The position numbers were made by a program, and so were the translations under genes. 64,000 nucleotides of DNA, from contig NZ_CP047023.1 of assembly GCF_009796765.1 (NCBI RefSeq), positions 4,757,501 to 4,821,500 of the forward strand, given 5' to 3'. Below, piece after piece: positions 37,701-44,858 of this stretch. The notes beneath the pieces were generated by a model. It was given only the letters and a program-made list of their open reading frames with translations, had not been told where the DNA came from and made no database searches. Numbering within the stretch: position 1 is the stretch's first letter; every line of letters starts with the position of its first letter. The stretch is from Paraglaciecola sp. L3A3 (GTDB taxonomy: Bacteria > Pseudomonadota > Gammaproteobacteria > Enterobacterales > Alteromonadaceae).

Positions 37701-39802
37701 TACATGAAAAAGCCGACTTATTACGTTATGCGCCAACATCACGGGCCTTAGCCATGTTATTTTGGACGTTTTCGCATCGCGAGAAAAATCAGCAAAAAAT
37801 CTGGCAAAGCCATGCATTTAGCGCCGAACTATTGGCAAAATCATTTAATAGCCGCAATGGTTTTGTGCAACTACAAGACACATTATTTGAAAAAATCTGC
37901 CAGTTTTGCCAGCGCTTTGCTCTGCAGTTTGACGATAATATCATTCAGCAAAGTACCGAATATTTAACTGCCGAGTTAGCTTTGCCCAAATTGGCATTTA
38001 TCAGTAGCCGGCCAGCCAAACTGTTAGCCGAAGGTTTTAACAAACAACTCGATACTCTTGGCCATGCCCACGAATTTCAAGCAGCTATGGCACAGTTTAA
38101 TCAAATGATTGAACAAGCTGAACATAAACAGCCTCAAGTAGGCGGATTAGAAGAACAATGGACTCTTATCAACGCTTGGTTAACAGCAACCTTAGCTGAC
38201 AAAGATAGGACACAATTAAGTCACTATTTAACTGAAGCCGCAGCCTTAATTATTTGCCAAGGAAAAATCAGTTTACGTGCCAGTAAAGTGGATTTAAACG
38301 TGACAGTTAACGACTTACTCAGCGACCATAAAAATATTGTTGAAAGTCAGCTGATTCTTTCTTTAGATGAATACAGCGAACGACTGAATAACTATCATAA
38401 TCAACACGTAACCAACTTTCATCGCTACCATCAGTTACGTCAACAAGAGATGCACAATAGTAAACGTGAACTACAACTTGACGCGTATAAAGCCAAACCA
38501 TTAAGTTCATTTGTACGTAACCGCTTAATCAATGAGGTTTATCTGCCTATTATTGGTGACAACCTAGCGAAACAAATGGGTACAGTTGGTGACAACAAAC
38601 GTACCGACCTAATGGGCTTATTATTACTTATTTCACCACCCGGCTATGGTAAAACCACCTTGATGGAATATGTAGCAGACCGCCTTGGTTTAGTGTTTAT
38701 GAAAATAAACTGTCCGTCACTTGGACATGATGTGACCTCTATCGATCCAGAGAATGCGCCTAATGCCACTGCCCGCCAAGAACTAGAAAAACTCAATTTA
38801 GGTCTAGAAATGGGTAGTAATGTCATGCTTTATCTAGATGACATTCAACATACCCATCCAGAATTTTTACAAAAATTCATTTCATTGTGTGATGGCACAA
38901 GGCGAATCGAGGGTGTCTGGAAAGGCCAAGCTAAAACCTACGACATGCGTGGCAAAAAGTTCTGCGTGGTGATGGCTGGAAACCCCTACACTGAGTCTGG
39001 TGATGTGTTTAAGGTACCTGACATGTTGGCTAACCGTGCTGACATTTATAACTTAGGTGATGTACTGGGCGGCAAAGAGCAACAATTTGCCCTGAGCTAT
39101 ATCGAAAACGCCCTAACCTCCAATCCAGTACTCGCCCCCTTAGCATTAAGAGATATGCAAGATGTGTATAAACTGATCGCTATGGCACAAACTGGTCAAG
39201 CTAGCAGCAGCGACCTAAGCCATCAATATAGTGGTGCTGAAGTTAACGAAATTATCAGTGTATTAAAACACCTGAGCGCAATCCAAGAAGTCATCCTCAA
39301 GGTCAACTTAGAATATATAAAATCTGCGGCTAGCGCCGAAGATTATCGCCAAGAGCCGCCATTTAAACTACAAGGCAGTTACCGCAACATGAACAAAATG
39401 GCCGAAAAAATTTCAGCCGTGATGAACCATGATGAACTTATGCAACTGATTGGCGATCACTACACAGGTGAAGCACAAACTCTGACATCTGGCGCTGAAG
39501 AAAACTTACTCAAATTAGCCATATTACGAGGGGTCATGGATGAAGAAAAAACGGCACGTTGGGAACATATATGCAGTGCCTTTAGTAGCAAGCAAAGCCT
39601 AAAAGTAGAAGGCGATCCCACCACTCAAGCGGTACAACAACTAGGTCAAATGGCTCAATCTCTAGAAGCCATAAAACTCGATTTACAACAATCAGATACC
39701 ACAGATTTAATCAAACCCATCAACCGCGTAGCTACGGCTATGCACTTGTTGAGTAAAGTGTGGTCAGGGGCCTCAGAAGACGATTTTAAGAAGAAAAAAT
39801 AG
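34706..39802 (+). CDS. Giant AAA ATPase with DUF3686-like N-terminal region
   Basis: 1698 residues. About 30-480 is rich in short beta strands with repeated FxVFxTRT and VLYVFYEPESG-like segments, like the DUF3686 region of proteins often called DNA repair ATPases, possibly a propeller. About 500-880 is helical/coiled coil. About 1290-1530 is an AAA+ domain: Walker A PPGYGKT (1311-1317), Walker B MLYLDD (1374-1379, Asp-Asp rather than Asp-Glu) and sensor-1 GNP (1425-1427). No nuclease motif or signal peptide is seen. Third gene of yqiJ-yqiK-ATPase, with a GGGAG ribosome site. The DNA repair label has no support visible here; a membrane-domain linked remodelling ATPase is equally plausible. 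Confidence 0.8.
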   Translation: MTDHTTTEHTNTGQNQVDQAVAEGGAYEVIRARLTEQASHLKQKVDKLNQARIAEFGQAKLEVLSRVRVRTENNCVARDIVPVGDNILFGYNVFIGLKKETSVSDVFGLFKLKQNNSVYELEPQDLADSFLADANFTKEFNELYVYYKEARLIQLKVQAQTLFAVFQIGRKIEDTRVFQWRINKDGDPTYIDNRGERALKNVPSHDFEWQKAGREQHETGQHPHINILDQVFVETIGGKLTIKVENNTEDGLGIYNEPVEDQTQSLADADIQYAQIGTLILLKIQPYREKQYRFLVFNTRTTQVNRIDAIGLACVSLPEDHGIIFPGGYYLQNGDTKSFPDEIEGLRFKRSIRSPNGEDVLYVFYEPESGLVGLYSYNLIRKELQNPIYAHGYSVFEDGTMVVFVAEDEATRVHPMQVWETPYFSSEHAAKQPSSDSFFSRIGNKELVRGISDLIAINRSVSNPNPSRNLYEDLIKTCRTMFDSYYWLGEPEVDGLGDVVKQITATSELVIDEFIKVEQIRLQADKALAQAEQKQTDVLATVKISDWQSPEQFVQCLTALRQQRGHLITLKDQRYINKERIAELDHQVTEQFEIVSSATVNFLAADQALQPYHDKIITLENGLAQVTLVVDIKPLIEELDGLSLGLDLLTEILNGLKVDDATVRTKILDDISEIYGKLNQVKAQGKKRRKELGSGESSAEFAAQFRLFSQSINSAIAMVDTPDKADEQLSRLMIQLEELESKFSEYDQFLSDIMDKREELHSVFESRKQSLLEDQQRRSQNLFSAAERILKGVSRRANSFNDADQLNTYFASDPMVMKIADLVAQLRELNDPVKADDLEAQLKAAKEQGIRSLRDKQDIFEDGGAIIKLGRHKFSVNSQNLDLTLLPREDGLYRHLVGTDYFEQLDNQQLNDLKPYWQQALVSENKDVSRIEYLASLIIRDAELQQNGHSIHALYQLVNDPKALLVLVRQYMADRYQEGYQKGVHDADTVKLLLAILPVHEKADLLRYAPTSRALAMLFWTFSHREKNQQKIWQSHAFSAELLAKSFNSRNGFVQLQDTLFEKICQFCQRFALQFDDNIIQQSTEYLTAELALPKLAFISSRPAKLLAEGFNKQLDTLGHAHEFQAAMAQFNQMIEQAEHKQPQVGGLEEQWTLINAWLTATLADKDRTQLSHYLTEAAALIICQGKISLRASKVDLNVTVNDLLSDHKNIVESQLILSLDEYSERLNNYHNQHVTNFHRYHQLRQQEMHNSKRELQLDAYKAKPLSSFVRNRLINEVYLPIIGDNLAKQMGTVGDNKRTDLMGLLLLISPPGYGKTTLMEYVADRLGLVFMKINCPSLGHDVTSIDPENAPNATARQELEKLNLGLEMGSNVMLYLDDIQHTHPEFLQKFISLCDGTRRIEGVWKGQAKTYDMRGKKFCVVMAGNPYTESGDVFKVPDMLANRADIYNLGDVLGGKEQQFALSYIENALTSNPVLAPLALRDMQDVYKLIAMAQTGQASSSDLSHQYSGAEVNEIISVLKHLSAIQEVILKVNLEYIKSAASAEDYRQEPPFKLQGSYRNMNKMAEKISAVMNHDELMQLIGDHYTGEAQTLTSGAEENLLKLAILRGVMDEEKTARWEHICSAFSSKQSLKVEGDPTTQAVQQLGQMAQSLEAIKLDLQQSDTTDLIKPINRVATAMHLLSKVWSGASEDDFKKKK

Positions 39803-39809
39803 TTTGAAA

Positions 39810-40271
39810 TTACACATGGCTTTCACGATAGAGAGAGTACATAGTTTTAAAATTAGCGATTAAAAATATGCTTTCAATTAGGATCCCCCCCATCGAGCCT
39901 ACAATCAGATTATGACTTAACCAACATACTGTACCGCAAGACATGTAGACTCGCATTGCTATTCCTTTCTCGCGGAATAACCCCCAAGAGCCAGCAATAA
40001 TAGCAACAGATGGCAAGATATGGACTAGCGAATCGATATTGGAAATTGAAATGGATACCGCTATAAATATAAATAGGCTCATAGCCCAAACATTTTTAGT
40101 TCGACTCGATACGAAATTTCTTACACTGCCAAGTAGTGCTAAACAAGTACTAGTATATTGCTCTAGCATAAAGAAATGCACTGCCATACATAAGGTAAAC
40201 ACAGTAAGATAATATCTAAGGTGTTGATCGTCTTTTTGAAAAAAGGCACTCACACCAATGATTAACGCCAC
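39810..40271 (-). CDS. ygjV: YgjV-family inner membrane protein, start uncertain
   Basis: 153 residues from a GTG at 40271, with about five membrane helices and segments (RYYLTVFTLCMAVHFFMLEQYTS, WLSHNLIVGSMGGILIES) that fit YgjV of E. coli. The frame stays open and family-like for about 23 codons upstream (decoding as ..HHLFWQAPWAQSLGL) back to a stop, yet that stretch has no ATG, GTG or TTG. The true start may be a rare codon (an ATA or ATC near 40316) or the original ATG may be mutated. Convergent with the ATPase gene. Confidence 0.68.
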   Translation of the reverse strand: MALIIGVSAFFQKDDQHLRYYLTVFTLCMAVHFFMLEQYTSTCLALLGSVRNFVSSRTKNVWAMSLFIFIAVSISISNIDSLVHILPSVAIIAGSWGLFREKGIAMRVYMSCGTVCWLSHNLIVGSMGGILIESIFLIANFKTMYSLYRESHV

Positions 40272-40573
40272 TAAGCCCAGAGATTGCGCCCAGGGTGCTT
40301 GCCAGAATAGATGATGGATTGAATTTATAAGATCGATAGGAGTTTACTGCTACTAATGAGTATTTATTAGCGTGTATTGCAACACTCATATAAAAAATAA
40401 GCTAGTAAAGTTATGCTTGAATACAGTAATAGCCATATAGATAGAAAATGATAGGAGCATTCTATTGATAACTGTAAATAAATCAGGATTATTTAGACCG
40501 TGATTCACTATTGAAAATCACACAATAAAGGGTAATCTAAAATTATAATTATAATAATAATGGTAATGATTTG

Positions 40574-41323
40574 ATGAAGCCCTATCTGCTCGCTGTATAT
40601 ATAACTTTGCTGATGCTAAGTACCAGCATCGCTAATGCTGAGACAATTCGTTGGGTGACTGAATCATGGCAAAATTATACGAATAAAGACGGTAGCGGCT
40701 TATACAATGACATTTTACGTAGCGTTTTTGCTGATCATCAGCTTGAAGTCACTTATATGCCTTGGAAAAGAACACTCCTTGAAGTCAAGAATGGCACTGC
40801 CGATATAACTGGAGCTACGAGCTTTGTCAGCGGTTATATTACCTCCCAACATCCTATCTTAGCTGCCCCCATCAGTGTTTTGCTTAATAGCAATAAAATC
40901 AGTTATAAAGATATAACGTCGTTAACTAACTATAACGGTGTCTGGCCCAGCCCTTATAAAAATGAATTTTTCTTTGGCTTGAACAAAGCTCTTTTTAATG
41001 GGTTTTCAGTTCAAGACCGCGAAACCGCTTATAAATTATTGGTTTCTGGCCGAGCAGATTATTTTCTAGATACCAAGGCTTTACATTTAGCTTGGTTAGA
41101 AAAAAAAGCAACGAGCCCCTCAGAAACAATGAAGAACTATGACTTTCAAATGGAAGACATTAGCCAATTAGATCTGTATATGATTTTTACCGATAATGCC
41201 CGTGGGCAACGTTTAAAAGATATTTATGATAATGGCATAGATAAATTGATACAAAATGATGAACTTCGAAAATTATATGAAAAGTATCATTTCCTAGAAC
41301 AAATACCGGACTTTCAAAAATAG
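40574..41323 (+). CDS. Periplasmic solute-binding protein, family 3 type
   Basis: 249 residues: a signal peptide of about 22 residues (ANA-ET), then a two-lobed amino-acid-binding-like fold (VTESWQNYTNKDGSGLYNDILRSVF, TYMPWKRTLLEVKNGTADI). No permease or ATPase genes adjoin, so it may be an orphan sensor or scavenging protein, as is common in Alteromonadales. The ATG at 40574 is preferred over the preceding in-frame TTG. The 250 bases upstream are A+T-rich with no gene. Confidence 0.8.
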   Translation: MKPYLLAVYITLLMLSTSIANAETIRWVTESWQNYTNKDGSGLYNDILRSVFADHQLEVTYMPWKRTLLEVKNGTADITGATSFVSGYITSQHPILAAPISVLLNSNKISYKDITSLTNYNGVWPSPYKNEFFFGLNKALFNGFSVQDRETAYKLLVSGRADYFLDTKALHLAWLEKKATSPSETMKNYDFQMEDISQLDLYMIFTDNARGQRLKDIYDNGIDKLIQNDELRKLYEKYHFLEQIPDFQK

Positions 41324-41708
41324 TGGTGCGCATCCTGAGCGAAGGATACAGCAGCATGAAACAGACTAAGCAGAGTGAAGCAGTGAAAGCAGTGGTTAGT
41401 GAATAGGAGCTAGTAAATAGTTTTTTCGGGCTAGATCAGATCATAACGTTCGTCATTTCTCCCCCATATTGTTAGCTGGAATCCATTCAAGAATAAAACC
41501 TAAAGATTAAAGCGTATCACATAGTAGCACAGAGAATAACAAATGCGGCTTCGCCGAAAAGACCAAGACAAAAACCATTACCACAGAGGCTGCGCTACAC
41601 AGAGGAAAACATAAAAGCAGAGTGAGTAGAATGGAGCAAAGTAAAACAGTAAAAACAGTGACTAGTAACTATAATAACTGCCCATATGATTTAGGATTGG
41701 TTTATATG
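41324..41708. other. Non-coding stretch with degenerate repeats before the toxin-antitoxin pair
   Basis: No gene. Two related A/G-rich blocks (about 41356-41408 and 41609-41672) share AAGCAGAGTGA, AAACAGTG-like and TAGTGA/TAGTAA pieces. The first copy of a 78-bp direct repeat lies between them (41501-41578). The CCACAGAGG...CACAGAGGAAAAC stretch after it resembles a dispersed intergenic repeat common in marine gammaproteobacteria. Confidence 0.5.
41501..41578 (+). repeat. 78-bp direct repeat, copy 1, left of the toxin-antitoxin pair
   Basis: Matches 42441-42518 at 70 of 78 positions, in the same orientation, from TAAAGATTAAAGCG to AAAAACCAT. It contains the mini-hairpin CGGC-TTC-GCCG. The two copies are 940 bases apart and enclose exactly the toxin and antitoxin genes with their operator. 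Confidence 0.85.
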
Positions 41709-41739
41709 TATCACACTTAGTGATACCATTCACTATACT
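41709..41739 (+). promoter_or_regulatory. Promoter and palindromic operator of the toxin-antitoxin operon
   Basis: A perfect palindrome TATCAC-ACTTA-GTGATA (41709-41725) lies directly before a TATACT -10 box (41734-41739), so a bound HTH dimer would cover the -35 region. Autorepression by the antitoxin is the usual mode in this family. Confidence 0.68.
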
Positions 41740-41750
41740 AAGAGGCATAA

Positions 41751-42116
41751 ATGCATCTATTCAAAACAAAGCTATTCGATAAATGGGCGAGTAAGGAAGG
41801 GCTGACAGATAAAGCCTTAATAAACGCTATCGAAGAAATGGAAGACGGGCTAATCGACGCGGATCTAGGTGGTAGTGTTTATAAAAAGCGAGTTCCAATA
41901 GAGGGAAAAGGAAAAAGTAGCGGACTTAGGACGTTACTTGCTTTTAAAGTTAAGAATAAAGCATTTTTTATGTATGGGTTCTCGAAAAATGATCGTGGCA
42001 ACATCAATGCTAGCGAACTAAAAGCATTGAAAAAATTAGCAAAAGAATTGCTTGGTTATAGCGATAAGAAATTACTAGATGCAATTAAAACTAGCGCAAT
42101 AAAAAAGGTGAAATAA
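41751..42116 (+). CDS. RelE/HigB-like toxin of a type II toxin-antitoxin pair
   Basis: 121 residues of the RelE-type family COG4737/PF06296, with the order TKLFDKWASKEGLTD, a basic core (YKKRVPIEGKGKSSGLRTLLAFK) and the C-terminal FMYGFSKNDRGNI. RNase toxins of this fold cut mRNA at the ribosome or free; the basic residues of the core fit RNA binding. The toxin comes first, as in HigBA, one base ahead of the antitoxin gene. Confidence 0.87.
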   Translation: MHLFKTKLFDKWASKEGLTDKALINAIEEMEDGLIDADLGGSVYKKRVPIEGKGKSSGLRTLLAFKVKNKAFFMYGFSKNDRGNINASELKALKKLAKELLGYSDKKLLDAIKTSAIKKVK

Positions 42117-42117
42117 T

Positions 42118-42426
42118 ATGAACGAAAGTATTCTAAATGCCGTTCACGAAACAGCAAAAGACCTTCATAATTCAGGTGTCATGGATGTACAAACTATGCG
42201 TGATTTTGACGCATTATGTTTACCTGAAATTGAACAATATGAAGCATCCCATATAAAGGCGATAAGAGAAGAAGCTAAAGTAAGCCAGCGTGTTTTTGCA
42301 GCCTATTTAAATACTAGCGCATCGACTGTTAGGCAATGGGAACAAGGCGTTAAAAAGCCACGAGGCACTTCTTTAAAACTATTAGACTTGGTAGCTCATA
42401 AAGGCTTGAATGCACTAGTTTACTAA
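42118..42426 (+). CDS. HTH antitoxin (NadS/HigA-like)
   Basis: 102 residues with a C-terminal Xre-type helix-turn-helix (about 52-95: EEAKVSQRVFAAYLNTSASTVRQWEQG and KKPRG). The N-terminal part probably binds the toxin. It is the likely repressor of the palindrome at 41709-41725. One base separates it from the toxin stop. Confidence 0.88.
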   Translation: MNESILNAVHETAKDLHNSGVMDVQTMRDFDALCLPEIEQYEASHIKAIREEAKVSQRVFAAYLNTSASTVRQWEQGVKKPRGTSLKLLDLVAHKGLNALVY

Positions 42427-42440
42427 CTAGTGACAAACCA

Positions 42441-42518
42441 TAAAGATTAAAGCGTGTCACTGAGTAGCACAGCGAATAACTGATGCGGCTTCGCCGAAAA
42501 GAGTAAGACAAAAACCAT
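42441..42518 (+). repeat. 78-bp direct repeat, copy 2, right of the toxin-antitoxin pair
   Basis: Second copy, starting 14 bases after the antitoxin stop; eight substitutions relative to 41501-41578 and no indels. Confidence 0.85.
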
Positions 42519-42689
42519 ATACTTGCACGAATTTAAATTACAGCTTTTTATTAAGAATTAGAGTCTGATAAGACGGAAGCGATTTAGTGTATTTCAACTG
42601 AAGTCTATGTAGTTATTACAACAAAATGGATTCCTGCTAAAAGCATGCAGGAATGACGGCACTTTGAGTGTTTCATTGTGTTTAACGGC

Positions 42690-42955
42690 GAAGCATGTTC
42701 TATATTTTTAAGTGGCACGCCATGTTTTGTGTAGGCAGTCCCCCCTGCCTCAGATTAGCTGTCGGCGAAGCCGATGCTTTTGATTTTGTCGCGACTCCAT
42801 ATTTCAAATAGACTTGCCAGATGTTCAGACAGGGACGTCTGAGCAAGGCGAATTGCTTTACATGGATGTTACCTTTCGCCGCTCTGGCATTGAAGTCTAT
42901 TTTCAATATGGATTAAAAATTGGTGGAGGCCGGCATTTTCTGGTTACTCTTTTTT
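42690..42955. repeat. Hairpin repeat unit A (non-coding)
   Basis: No convincing gene. It holds AGGCAG-TCCCCC-CTGCCT (about 42716-42733), the mini-hairpin TCGGC-GAA-GCCGA (42762-42774) and TCAGAC-AGGGAC-GTCTGA (42824-42841), and ends GGAGGCCGGCATTTTCTGG. Unit B (43048-43402) has the same order of landmarks with different stems. The 170 bases before it (42519-42689) include only a hairpin of the ATTCCTGC...GCAGGAATGACG type. Confidence 0.6.
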
Positions 42956-43047
42956 GCTGTTGTCTAAATTTACCGGATAAATTTTGAACGCACTTTAGTG
43001 CGGCCCGAAGGGTGAAATACACGGATGTATTTCATAAAAAGAGTAAC
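42943..43047. repeat. Four-hairpin block enclosed by a 12-bp inverted repeat
   Basis: GTTACTCTTTTT (42943-42954) is exactly complementary to AAAAAGAGTAAC (43036-43047). Between them are four hairpins: AAATTTA-CCGGA-TAAATTT (42966-42984), GCACT-TT-AGTGC, CCC-GAA-GGG and GAAATACA-CGGA-TGTATTTC (43014-43033). The whole could fold as one multi-branched structure. A related arm pair at 45628-45657 closes directly on a TGCTGTTG loop without the inner block. Confidence 0.72.
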
Positions 43048-43402
43048 TGGTGCGGCAGGGATGCCGTATCAAACCCGCAATGGATTGCGGTAAGCGCTGC
43101 GCATGCTTTGAGAACGAAGTGAATGCTGTTTTTATCTTTGTCGGCGAAGCCGATGCTGTTGCTTTACCCGCGCCTACAAATTCCCCATCAAATGATTGGC
43201 TTGTCGAATGCCCGAATAGGGACATTCGGGCAAGGCAATCTTTTATAGCAGGACGCGACTTATTGCCGTTTCGACATTAAAGCCAAGTATTTTATGGATT
43301 AGACAAAAGTTTCTGGAAAACTTTTGAACAGCTTTAGCTGGTTCACGTAGGGGCATGGATAGCCCGAAGTAAATTTGTTTGGAGGCCGGCATTTCTTGTT
43401 TA
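43048..43402. repeat. Hairpin repeat unit B (non-coding), left flank of the IS element
   Basis: Hairpins: CGGCA-GGGA-TGCCG (43053-43066), CCGCAA-TGGA-TTGCGG (43075-43090), TCGGC-GAA-GCCGA (43141-43153), GCCCGAAT-AGGGAC-ATTCGGGC (43210-43231), CAAAAGTTT-CTGGA-AAACTTTTG (43304-43326), CAGCT-TT-AGCTG and GGGC-ATGGATA-GCCC (43351-43365). It ends GGAGGCCGGCATTTCT like unit A. The small reading frames here are by-products of the repeat. Confidence 0.65.
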
Positions 43403-43462
43403 TACCATTTTCACTAAGTTTGTGATCTAATTGAGTTATGTATTCTTATCTTAATTCTTCTC

Positions 43463-43939
43463 ATGCATAGCTTAAAAAATATCGATTTTTCGACACTCAT
43501 AGCGAAGGAAAAAAATGCTCGGATGCGAGTCAGATTAATGGCCCTTTCACATATTCAACAAGGCGTTAATCGCACGCAAGCGGCTCGGTATCTGCACGTC
43601 AGCCGTAGAATGGTGAATGAGTGGGTGAAGCGCTTCAACCAAGATGGTTTGGACGGATTAAAGGAAAAGCCGCGCTCTGGTCGGCCTTGTGCTTTATCAG
43701 CTGAGCAACTGCAGACGTTGAAAATTTACATTGAGTCTCATGCCATAAAACCTGATGGTGGAAGGCTCAAAGGCACACTCATCATTGACTATGTGAAGCA
43801 AGAATTTGGTATTACCTATGGCCTGACTAACATATATCGTCTACTGCATCAGCTAGGGTTTTCTTGGATAACCAGTCGCTCTAAGCACCCTAAGCAGTCC
43901 CAAGAAGCTCAAGACGAGTTTAAAAAAACTGCAGATTGA
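43463..43939 (+). CDS. IS630 transposase, N-terminal reading frame (copy 1)
   Basis: 158 residues with two helix-turn-helix segments (RTQAARYLHVSRRMVNEWVKRF and the SAEQLQTLKIYIESH region) that bind the element ends. The frame ends just after a run of seven A (43922-43928). Moving forward by one base on that run opens the catalytic frame, so a full transposase would need slippage at this site. Same arrangement as in copy 2. Confidence 0.88.
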   Translation: MHSLKNIDFSTLIAKEKNARMRVRLMALSHIQQGVNRTQAARYLHVSRRMVNEWVKRFNQDGLDGLKEKPRSGRPCALSAEQLQTLKIYIESHAIKPDGGRLKGTLIIDYVKQEFGITYGLTNIYRLLHQLGFSWITSRSKHPKQSQEAQDEFKKTAD

Positions 43940-43949
43940 AACGATCAAA

Positions 43950-44284
43950 TTGATCCCAGGCCATGTCACACTGGATAAAGTCGATATTTGGTTTCAAGAT
44001 GAGGCTAGAATAGGTCAACAGAACACCACTACACGTTTATGGGCGAACAAAGGTAGTCGCCCTAGAGCGGTCAAGCAACAACAGTTTGAGTATGCGCATT
44101 TATTTGGGGCTGTATGCCCAGCGACAGGTGAAACGGAAGCCTTGATAACCCCTGTGGTGAACAAAGACATTATGAGACAGCATTTAGAGTTGATATCCAA
44201 GCGTACTCAGCCTGGCCGCCATGCACTGGTGATAATGGACGGTGCGGGTTGGCATACAGACGATATTGCGCATGACCTAGATAA
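43950..44284 (+). pseudogene. IS630 transposase catalytic part, 5' fragment (copy 1)
   Basis: Carries the first Asp of the DDE triad (WFQDEARIG) and the second (VIMDGAGWH), then is cut by the insertion of copy 2. About 55 bases near 44180-44235 differ strongly from copy 2, while the rest is almost identical. The remaining C-terminal part lies at 45399-45612. Not functional as it stands. Confidence 0.88.
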
Positions 44285-44299
44285 TACCAATCACGATAA

Positions 44300-44848
44300 T
44301 TAATTTCCCACCTGTGCCCAATTTCTGGCGCACAATTTGATAACCTTTTCTTTATCGCTGATAAAGTTATTCCATGCCCGACTGCATTGTATGACAATAT
44401 CCTCATAGCTATCAAAGCATTGATTGGCCAACTCATTTTGCCTAAGCCATTGCCATACCTGCTCGATTGGGTTTAGCTCTGGAGAATAGGGCGGAAGCTT
44501 GATGATACTCACGTTATCTAGGTCATGCGCAATATCGTCTGTATGCCAACCCGCACCATCCATAATCACTACTGCATAGCGATCCAGTTGTGTGCGATTT
44601 GATATTAATTGTAAATGTTGTCTCATAATGTCTTTGTTCACCACAGGGGTTATCAAGGCTTCTGTTTCACCTGTCGCTGGGCATACAGCCCCAAATAAAT
44701 GCGCATACTCAAACTGTTGTTGCTTGACCGCTCTAGGGCGACTACCTTTGTTCGCCCATAAACGTGTAGTGGTGTTCTGTTGACCTATTCTAGCCTCATC
44801 TTGAAACCAAATATCGACTTTATCCAGTGTGACATGGCCTGGGATCAA
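44300..44848 (-). CDS. IS630 transposase, catalytic DDE reading frame (copy 2)
   Basis: 182 residues with all three catalytic residues: Asp in WFQDEAR, Asp in VIMDGAGWH and Glu in PPYSPELNPIEQVW, the IS630/Tc1-mariner pattern. The frame extends back to the A7 slip site; the nominal ATG (MIPGHVTL) may not be used. The intact triad suggests this copy could be active. Confidence 0.9.
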   Translation of the reverse strand: MIPGHVTLDKVDIWFQDEARIGQQNTTTRLWANKGSRPRAVKQQQFEYAHLFGAVCPATGETEALITPVVNKDIMRQHLQLISNRTQLDRYAVVIMDGAGWHTDDIAHDLDNVSIIKLPPYSPELNPIEQVWQWLRQNELANQCFDSYEDIVIQCSRAWNNFISDKEKVIKLCARNWAQVGN

Positions 44849-44858
44849 TTTGATCGTT

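Noticed and set aside
34706..39802. Restriction or anti-phage nuclease function of the giant ATPase
   Set aside because: No nuclease, methylase or helicase motif beyond the AAA domain could be seen; defence remains only one of several options.
42995..43280. Overlapping reading frames of about 76 codons on both strands
   Set aside because: They lie in the hairpin repeats, have no ribosome site, and the palindromes themselves create similar open frames on both strands.
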